DNA of 64,000 bases, taken from NCBI GenBank assembly GCA_965279205.1, contig OZ257144.1:1426001-1490000 (forward strand), written 5' to 3'. Positions 57,882 through 64,000 of this stretch are shown piece after piece. Origin of the DNA: UBA7672 sp965279205. GTDB lineage: Bacteria > Pseudomonadota > Alphaproteobacteria > Caulobacterales > Hyphomonadaceae. The stretch's first letter is position 1. Each line of letters begins with the position of its first letter. Position numbers and translations under genes: made by a program. The notes below the pieces were generated by a model. The model was not told where the DNA came from. It saw only the letters and a program-made list of their open reading frames with translations, and did not search any database.

Positions 57882-60761
57882 CTACTTCAGTGTGGGCGAG
57901 TCGAGATTGAGCTTCGAGTCAGGGATGCGCTCGATACCGGGGCGCTTGTCCTTGATCTTGTCCCAGAACTCCGCGCCATCGCCGACGACGACCAGCGAGG
58001 AGTTGGCCGGGTCGTAGTAGGATTTGGCGGCCGCCTGCGCCTGGGCGGCGGTGACGCCGTTGATGTCCGCCGAGTAGCTCTGCAGCTTCTCGAGCGGGAT
58101 GCCGAACTGGGCGAGAGCAGAGTACTGCCCCGCGAGGCCGGCCGTGGTTTCGACCGAGCGGCTGAAGCCGCCGACGATCACGGCCTTGCGGGCGCCAAGC
58201 TCCTTGTCCGGGATCGGCTCGGCGCCGAGGCGGGTGAACTCCGAGACCATGAGGTCGACCACGTCAGGCACGGTCTTGTTGGCGGTCTGGGCGACGCCAA
58301 TGACCGGGCCGGGTTGCTTGCGGCCGGAGAGCGAGGCGTTGGCGCCATAGGAGAGGCCGCGCTTGATGCGGATTTCGGCGTTGAGCCGTGCGGAGTAGCC
58401 GCCGCCCAGCACGTTGTTGGCGACAACGGTCGGGAAGTAGTCAGGGGCCATGCGAGGCGGGCCGGCGTGACCGAGCATGACAACAGCCTGTCCGGCCTTC
58501 GGAATATCGACCGCCACCGCGCGGGGCGCGGCGATCGCCACAGCGGCAGGAGGCGCGGGGAGCGCCGTGGCAGGCTTGGCCCAGGCGCCGAACGCGTTTT
58601 CGGCCAGCGCGAAGCCGGCTTCAGGCGTCACGTCGCCCGCGATCACCAGCACCGCATTGTCCGGCCGCCAGTAGGTCTTGTGGAAGCCATTGAGCTGTTC
58701 GGGGGTGAGGGCGGTGACCGACTTCCTGGTCACCACGCCGCCATAAGGGCCGGCGCCGTACAGAGCGCGCGTCATGGCGAAGCCGCCAACCGTGCGTGGC
58801 GTCGAGAGCTGGACTTCGAGATTATCCAGCGTCTCGCGCTGGGCGCGTGAGAGCTCTTCCTTCGCGAAGGCAGGGTTCTGCACCACGTCCGACATGATCG
58901 CGAAGGCTTCCTTCGCCTTGTCGGAGCGGGTTGAGATCGAGACGTCGGTGGCGTCGACACCGGCGCCAGCGCCGATAGCGGCGCCGAGGCTTTCGATCTG
59001 GGTCGCGATTTGCGTGGCCGAGCGCGTCCTGGTGCCGCGCGTGACGAGGTCGGCGGTCATGGTGGCGAGGCCTGCACGGTTGGCCGGATCGGTCGAGCCG
59101 CCGGCCGAGATGCGCAGGCTGGCGCTGACCAGCGGCAGGCCCGGCTTGTGGGCGATGATCACGCGGAGGCCGTTGGGCAGCGTCTTCTCGACAGCGCCCG
59201 GCACTTTGACGTCGACCGGCGGGCCAGCTTCGGGCGGCTTGGCGCGCTTGTCTTCCGCAGCCAGCGTGTAGGTCGGGATCTCGGCGGCAGGGATGTTGAT
59301 CGTGGAGGTCTCGATCGTCGGCGAGTCCGCGAAGGCTGTCTCGATGGCGTCGCCCTGGGTTTCCTCCGAGAGGTATTTGATCGTGACGGACTTGTTGTCG
59401 TCGAAGATCATTTTCGCAACACGCTGGATGTCTTCGGCCGTGACGGTTTGCAGCTTTGCCAGAATGCCGTCGGAGGCTTGTGCGTTGCCGTAGAGGATGA
59501 CGGAGCGGGCGAGTTCGTCGGCTCGACCGTCGGTCGTTTCGCGGCCTTCGAGTGCGCTCGTGACAAGCTCGTTGCGCGCTTCCTCGAGTTCGGCGGGCGT
59601 GACCAGCGTGTCGCGCATCTTCGCGACCTCGGCCTTGAGCGCTGCGAGGCCATCGTCTGCCGATTTGCCACCGGAGAGGATGGTGTAGAGCGCGAAAATG
59701 CCAGGCTGTGCGGTAACCTCGAAGTTCGAGCCGGCGTCGGAGGCGACCTGCTGGTCGTAGATCAGCGATTGGTAGAGCCGCGAGGACTGGCCGGCCGTCA
59801 TGATGGCGTCCAGCATCATCAGGGCCGCGATGTCCGGGCTCTTGGCGTCAGGTTGCGGCCAGCTGATCGCGACGGCGGGCAGGTCCACATTGGGTTCGTA
59901 GACGGTGAAGCTCCGGGCCTGCGTGCGCGCGGGTTCGATCGCTTTCACGCGCGGGATCTCGCGCTTGGGTGCCTTGATGCCGGCGAAGTACTTCTTCACA
60001 TAGCCGTCGAGCTGCGCCTCGTCGAAATTGCCGGCGACGACGAGAACGGCGTTGTCGGGGCGGTAATAGGCGGCGTGGAAGGCGCGGACATCGTCGACCG
60101 TGGCGGCTTCAAGATCCGCGATCGAGCCGATGCCGGGGCGGCCATAAGGATGAACCGCGAAGCTGGCCTGCGGCAGGTAGAGATAGAACAGCTTGCCATA
60201 GGGCGGCGCGAGCACGGACGAGCGGAACTCCTCCTTCACCACGTCGCGTTCGGACTTGAAGTTGGCCTCGTCGATGACGAGCGATCCCATGCGATCGGCC
60301 TCGCCCCAGAGCACGCGCTCGAGATGGTTGGCGGGGATGTTCTCGTAATAGTTTGTGTAGTCGTTCCAGGTCGAGGCGTTGTTGTAACCGCCGGCGTCTT
60401 CCGTCAGCCGGTCGAAGCCTTCGGGCGGCATGTTGATGCTCGACTTGAACATCATGTGTTCGAAGAGGTGAGCGAAGCCTGAGCGGCCTTCGGGATCGTC
60501 CTTCGAGCCCACATCGTACCAGACCGCGACCGAGACGCTGGCCGTGTTCTTGTCTGGCATCGCGTAGACACGTAGGCCGTTCGGCAGCTTCTTGCAGGTG
60601 AACTCAAGCGGCGCGATCGAGAGACCTCCGCCGGTCTGCGCTGCGGCAGGCGTATCGGTCGGGCCGCAGGCGGCGAGCTGGCTGTCGCCCCCGGCCTGGT
60701 CGCATGCTGTCAGGGCAAAGCCGGCCAGCAGGGCGGCGGCGGCAAGGCGGAGCTGGATCAT
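57882..60761 (-). CDS. M16 family peptidase, lipoprotein, two domains
   Basis: A 959-residue insulinase-type peptidase, exported as a lipoprotein (ALTAC, Cys20). The first M16 half has the zinc motif HLFEH (98-102) and a distal glutamate in DVVKEEFR; the second half (about 500 onward) lacks it and shows the TRGTRTRSATQIA stretch. Fused active and inactive halves are usual for this group. It probably degrades peptides in the envelope. The ATG at 60761 leads directly into the signal; earlier in-frame codons are not supported. Confidence 0.92.
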   Translation of the reverse strand: MIQLRLAAAALLAGFALTACDQAGGDSQLAACGPTDTPAAAQTGGGLSIAPLEFTCKKLPNGLRVYAMPDKNTASVSVAVWYDVGSKDDPEGRSGFAHLFEHMMFKSSINMPPEGFDRLTEDAGGYNNASTWNDYTNYYENIPANHLERVLWGEADRMGSLVIDEANFKSERDVVKEEFRSSVLAPPYGKLFYLYLPQASFAVHPYGRPGIGSIADLEAATVDDVRAFHAAYYRPDNAVLVVAGNFDEAQLDGYVKKYFAGIKAPKREIPRVKAIEPARTQARSFTVYEPNVDLPAVAISWPQPDAKSPDIAALMMLDAIMTAGQSSRLYQSLIYDQQVASDAGSNFEVTAQPGIFALYTILSGGKSADDGLAALKAEVAKMRDTLVTPAELEEARNELVTSALEGRETTDGRADELARSVILYGNAQASDGILAKLQTVTAEDIQRVAKMIFDDNKSVTIKYLSEETQGDAIETAFADSPTIETSTINIPAAEIPTYTLAAEDKRAKPPEAGPPVDVKVPGAVEKTLPNGLRVIIAHKPGLPLVSASLRISAGGSTDPANRAGLATMTADLVTRGTRTRSATQIATQIESLGAAIGAGAGVDATDVSISTRSDKAKEAFAIMSDVVQNPAFAKEELSRAQRETLDNLEVQLSTPRTVGGFAMTRALYGAGPYGGVVTRKSVTALTPEQLNGFHKTYWRPDNAVLVIAGDVTPEAGFALAENAFGAWAKPATALPAPPAAVAIAAPRAVAVDIPKAGQAVVMLGHAGPPRMAPDYFPTVVANNVLGGGYSARLNAEIRIKRGLSYGANASLSGRKQPGPVIGVAQTANKTVPDVVDLMVSEFTRLGAEPIPDKELGARKAVIVGGFSRSVETTAGLAGQYSALAQFGIPLEKLQSYSADINGVTAAQAQAAAKSYYDPANSSLVVVGDGAEFWDKIKDKRPGIERIPDSKLNLDSPTLK

Positions 60762-60866
60762 GGCTCTGTCTCTTCTTCTGAATCTGGATGTCGGAGGCAT
60801 AGCAAGGCCAGTTGACGCGAGCGAGAGGTTTTTATCGATTATCGTTATGACCGTAGGGCCGCCCGG

Positions 60867-61709
60867 TCACGAGTATAGAAGTGTCCAGCCCGGCCCCCTC
60901 AGCCAGACCTGATCGTCCGGCCAGTCGCCGCCGCGTACGAGGCGGGTCACGCGGTGGACGTCGCCATCCGCAAATGCCTTCGCGAGCGCTTCGCCATGCT
61001 CGGTTTCGCGCAGGCCTTCACACGGGATGAAGGCGGTCGGCGACACCACGGTGGCTAGAAAGTCCGTTTCGCGTCGTTCGAAGCGGAACACCACGCCGGG
61101 CGGAATCTGGCCGGGACCAGACGAAGCGGTGAGGGGAAGCACAAGACGGCCGCCTTCCTTCAGGCCGTCAAGCCAGCTCTCCGCCGGCCGCGTGACCCCG
61201 GCGTTGACGTAGATGACATCAGCGGGGTTGAAGGGCAGCGTCGTGCCATCGCCCTGCAGCACCGTGACGTTCGGATAAGGCTTCAGATTCTCCCGAGCCT
61301 TCGCTGCTAGATTGGCGTCGTACTCTATCGCTGTAATACGTCCCTGCACGCCAATCAGATGCGCCAGCATCGCCGTGTAGTAGCCCGTGCCTGCTCCAAC
61401 GTGGACGACATGGTCTCCGGGCCGGGGGTCAGCAGCGTTGAGCCATATGGCGTGACCAGAGGGCTGCCCGTTGTTGATCCGCTTTTTCGGCACAAGCGCG
61501 ACGAGGACGTCGTCATAGAGATGCTTCGGATCGGCGTCTTCCGTCCTGCGATAGCCGCTGAAACTGAACAGCGACCAGGGACCGGGTCCGACGAAGTCCT
61601 CGCGAGGGATGGCAGCGAAGGCGTCTTCGAGACGGGGTGACGTGACGCCAGCGCGTTCGAGGATGTTGCGGGCGTAGTCGCGGCGGATGTCTGCAGCGTC
61701 CGAGGCCAT
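60867..61709 (-). CDS. PCMT-like isoaspartyl methyltransferase
   Basis: S-adenosylmethionine-dependent methyltransferase of the protein L-isoaspartate O-methyltransferase family, 280 residues. The glycine loop VHVGAGTGYYTAML (about 101-114) and the PREDFVGPG segment near 35 are visible. The C-terminal part is longer than in classical PCMT (about 210). Whether it repairs isoaspartate or acts on other substrates is open. It lies downstream of the SDR gene by 14 bases on the same strand. Confidence 0.82.
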   Translation of the reverse strand: MASDAADIRRDYARNILERAGVTSPRLEDAFAAIPREDFVGPGPWSLFSFSGYRRTEDADPKHLYDDVLVALVPKKRINNGQPSGHAIWLNAADPRPGDHVVHVGAGTGYYTAMLAHLIGVQGRITAIEYDANLAAKARENLKPYPNVTVLQGDGTTLPFNPADVIYVNAGVTRPAESWLDGLKEGGRLVLPLTASSGPGQIPPGVVFRFERRETDFLATVVSPTAFIPCEGLRETEHGEALAKAFADGDVHRVTRLVRGGDWPDDQVWLRGPGWTLLYS

Positions 61710-61723
61710 TTTGGCCTTCCATG

Positions 61724-62497
61724 TCAGAAAATCGAATACGCCCCGTCGATCACGAAGGCGTCGCCCGAGTGGTAGGAAGAGGCGTTGGATGTGAGGTAGA
61801 CGGCGACGCCGCCGAAATCCTTCGGTTCGCCCCAGCGGCGCATCGGAACGCGTGGAATGACTTTCTCGGCGAATGCCGGGTTGTCCTGGGCGCCTTGCGT
61901 CATGTCGGTGGCGATCCAGCCGGGCAAGATCGAGTTGGCGCGAACGCCATAGCGGGCGTGCTCGACGGCGATCGACTTGACCATGGAGATCACGGCGCCC
62001 TTGGTTGCTGCATAGGCTTCGTTGCGAGGCGCGCCTTCGATGGCAGCGAGGGACGCAACGCCAACCAGCGATCCGCCCGGATCGCCTGCCTTGGCGCGCT
62101 CGACCATGTGTTTTGCCGCCTCGCGAAGCGTGAAGAAGACGCCATCGAGGTTGACCGAGAGAACCCGACGGTAAACGTCAGTCGGGAATTCGGCGAACGA
62201 CTTGCCGCCGCCGCCAATGCCGGCGTTGGCGAAGACGCTGTCGATGCGTCCAAAATGCTTGGCGACATCGAGCATGGCGTCGGCAACCTGCTTCTCGTCG
62301 GCGACATTGACCGTCCAGGCCTTCGCCTTGCCGCCGAGCTTCTTCACTGCCTCGGCGTTGTTCTTCTCGTTGGAGCCCCAGATGGCGACCGATGCTCCAG
62401 CCTGGCTCAGCGCCTCGGCGAAGCCATAGCCGATGCCGCGATTGCCGCCGGTAACAAGCGCGACTTTGCCTGTGAGGTCGAACGGGGCGTAGGCCAT
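61724..62497 (-). CDS. Short-chain dehydrogenase/reductase
   Basis: Classical SDR of 257 residues. The cofactor motif TGGNRGIG is at about 16-23, NAG in FANAGIGG near 90, a catalytic Ser in SLAAIEG, and Tyr-x3-Lys in EAYAATKGA (about 161-165). The C-terminus carries the DGAYSIF end typical of FabG-like members. An alcohol or keto-acyl substrate is likely. It is probably co-transcribed with the methyltransferase gene. Confidence 0.92.
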   Translation of the reverse strand: MAYAPFDLTGKVALVTGGNRGIGYGFAEALSQAGASVAIWGSNEKNNAEAVKKLGGKAKAWTVNVADEKQVADAMLDVAKHFGRIDSVFANAGIGGGGKSFAEFPTDVYRRVLSVNLDGVFFTLREAAKHMVERAKAGDPGGSLVGVASLAAIEGAPRNEAYAATKGAVISMVKSIAVEHARYGVRANSILPGWIATDMTQGAQDNPAFAEKVIPRVPMRRWGEPKDFGGVAVYLTSNASSYHSGDAFVIDGAYSIF

Positions 62498-62598
62498 CGA
62501 ATATCTCCTGTGACGGAACGAGTTGTGGTGGGACGGGGCTTTCCGTCAACTGGTTCGGGGCGTTTTGCGGTCCGTTCCCGCGTGCTAGCTTTCCGGTC

Positions 62599-63036
62599 AT
62601 GGCAAGAAGCATCAGACGGCTGGGTATAGTGACGATTGCGGCGGCTCTGCTTGCCGCGCCGGCAATGGCCCAGCTCGCCAAGGAGTATGGCGGCAAGGTT
62701 CTCAAGCGGGACGAGCTCAAGATGGCGCTGTTCGGCATCGAGATGGAGGGTTATTCGCCGACCTCCAACATGGCCTGGCGCGAATGCGTCGATCCCAAGG
62801 GCGAGACCTTCTATGAAATACCGGGCTCTGCGCTGAATGGCCGGCTGATGATTTCCCCGGAAGGCAAAGCCTGCTTCTCCTATGAGGACGACGACTATTC
62901 GACTGTCGGCTGCTATGTCGTGAAGCGTTCGGACAAGGGCTTGCGGTTCGAGGGCGATTACCTCAACAGCGTGTTCATCACGACCAAGGTCACGACGGGT
63001 ATCAAGAGCTGCAAGCCGTCGGATCTGATAGGCTAG
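62599..63036 (+). CDS. Secreted protein, unknown
   Basis: A 145-residue protein with a signal peptide (about 24 residues, AMA-Q). The mature part includes GETFYEIPGSALNGRLMISPEGKACFSYEDDDY, and four cysteines that could form two disulfides. No family was recognised. It lies 24 bases upstream of the FAD dehydrogenase gene on the same strand. Confidence 0.65.
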   Translation: MARSIRRLGIVTIAAALLAAPAMAQLAKEYGGKVLKRDELKMALFGIEMEGYSPTSNMAWRECVDPKGETFYEIPGSALNGRLMISPEGKACFSYEDDDYSTVGCYVVKRSDKGLRFEGDYLNSVFITTKVTTGIKSCKPSDLIG

Positions 63037-63060
63037 GGGCCAGCGAGACGGGAACGCGTC

Positions 63061-64000
63061 ATGGCGGACGATCAGGGCACAGCCCACATTTCGGAACTGA
63101 TTGCAAAGCTCAGCGCGGCGCTGGGTCCGAAAGGCGTGTCGACCGATCCGCAGGAGATCGAGCCGCATATCCAGGACTGGCGCGGCCGCTGGAAGGGATC
63201 GACCCCGGTTCTGGTGAAGCCCGCGTCCACCGAGGAAGTCTCGAAGGCGATGACGCTGTGCGCCGAATATGGCGTGGCGGTGAACCCGCAGGGCGGCAAT
63301 TCGGGGATGGTCAACGGATCGGTGCCGCAGGGCGAGGTGCTGATTTCGCTGAAGCGGATGAACAAGGTTCGCGAAGTCGACGTGCTGAACGATGCGATGA
63401 CACTGGAAGCAGGTGTCATCCTCACCCGGGCCCAGGAAATTGCGGATGAGAATGGACGGCTGTTCCCGCTCTCGCTGGGCGCGCAGGGCGTGGCGATGAT
63501 CGGCGGGTTGATCTCGACCAATGCCGGCGGCGTCGGCGTGCTGCGCTACGGGATGATGCGCGACCTCGTGCTGGGGATCGAGGCCGTGCTGCCGGATGGG
63601 CAGATCTGGAACGGGCTGCGCGGGCTGAGGAAGGACAATACCGGCTACGACCTGAAGCACCTTTTCATCGGAGCGGAAGGCACGCTCGGCATTGTGACGG
63701 CGGCGACGCTGAAACTGTTCCCGAAGCCGGCTGTGAAGGAGACCGCCTGGGCGGTGGTCGAGAGCCCGGCGAAGGCCGTCGAACTGCTCCAGATCGCCAA
63801 AGCGGCAAGCGGTGGGACGGTGACCGGCTTCGAGATCGTGCCGAAGTTCGGGCTGGAGCTGGTGCTGAAGCACATCCCCGACACGCGTGATCCGCTGCCG
63901 ACGGCAGCGGCGTGGCGCGTGCTGGTCGAGCTGTCGCTGCCTCGGGAGGAGGGAGCGCGTGACATGATTGAATCGCTGCTCGGCGACGCCATCGAGAAGG
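63061..64000 (+). CDS. FAD-linked dehydrogenase, GlcD/D-2-hydroxyacid type (partial)
   Basis: The first 313 codons of a gene cut by the window end. It belongs to the FAD-binding_4 family, which oxidises D-lactate, glycolate or D-2-hydroxyglutarate. After a short N-terminal arm, the PP-type FAD domain is clear: VAVNPQGGNSGMVNGSVP (about 76-93), SLGAQGVAMIGGLISTNAGG (about 139-158), and HLFIGAEGTLGIVTAATL (about 200-217). The ATG at 63061 is supported by continuous coding sense. The exact substrate awaits the missing C-terminal half. Confidence 0.88.
   Translation, partial: MADDQGTAHISELIAKLSAALGPKGVSTDPQEIEPHIQDWRGRWKGSTPVLVKPASTEEVSKAMTLCAEYGVAVNPQGGNSGMVNGSVPQGEVLISLKRMNKVREVDVLNDAMTLEAGVILTRAQEIADENGRLFPLSLGAQGVAMIGGLISTNAGGVGVLRYGMMRDLVLGIEAVLPDGQIWNGLRGLRKDNTGYDLKHLFIGAEGTLGIVTAATLKLFPKPAVKETAWAVVESPAKAVELLQIAKAASGGTVTGFEIVPKFGLELVLKHIPDTRDPLPTAAAWRVLVELSLPREEGARDMIESLLGDAIEK

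Noticed and set aside
1..64000. Prophage, insertion sequence, CRISPR array or defence island
   Set aside because: No transposase, integrase, phage structural gene, direct-repeat array or known defence gene was seen, and base composition is even throughout.

Overview
The window comes from an alphaproteobacterium of the Caulobacter type, most likely a Hyphomonadaceae-like member of the Caulobacterales. The grounds are a CtrA cell-cycle regulator, a SciP homologue, the gene order fliF-fliG-fliH(flbE)-fliN-flbD seen in Caulobacter, GANTC (CcrM) sites upstream of ctrA, sigma-54 hook promoters, and a sortase plus target pair of the kind known from marine Proteobacteria. Base composition is uniformly GC-rich. 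No transposase, integrase, CRISPR array, rRNA or tRNA was found. Genus cannot be decided from the window.

Region 1 (1-22150) is a flagellar and cell-cycle regulatory block. ctrA (minus) is divergent from fliI-fliJ (plus). After a small membrane protein and a flavin monooxygenase comes a long minus-strand run: fliF-fliG-fliH-fliN-flbD-flhA-flhF-flhG, ending in a strong terminator at 4914-4937. sciP lies just upstream of fliF. The hook genes fliK-flgD-flgE (minus) and flgK-flgL (plus) diverge from a 530-bp region with two well-matched sigma-54 promoters. CtrA probably switches on the fliF operon, FlbD the sigma-54 hook genes, and SciP antagonises CtrA, so activator, inhibitor and targets lie within 20 kb.

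Region 2 (22150-29460) holds a secreted tannase/feruloyl-esterase-like enzyme with a hairpin over its ribosome-binding site, small and unknown proteins, an LpxR-like outer-membrane lipid A deacylase, and mnmA. A non-coding stretch of about 850 bp follows, with nested palindromic repeats, a structured RNA that resembles 6S RNA, and a chain of hairpins.

Region 3 (29460-45200) is metabolic and accessory: alpha/beta hydrolase with a divergent LytTR regulator, enoyl-CoA hydratase, a dodecin-like protein with an apparent frame break, hotdog thioesterase, MFS transporter, thiolase, RidA, alcohol dehydrogenase, DUF2332, a GlxA-type regulator divergent from a DJ-1/PfpI isonitrile-hydratase-like enzyme, a 5'-nucleotidase lipoprotein, a haem-motif lipoprotein, a DUF1194 protein and a YjbR protein.

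Region 4 (45200-64000) is rich in envelope proteases and surface proteins: two M16 double-domain peptidases, a class GN sortase with its VIT/VWA target, a prolyl oligopeptidase, a TMEM175-type channel, a TPR protein, aspartate aminotransferase, a PCMT-like methyltransferase, an SDR, and an FAD-linked dehydrogenase cut by the window edge. Functions are read from motifs and family resemblance by eye; no database search was run.
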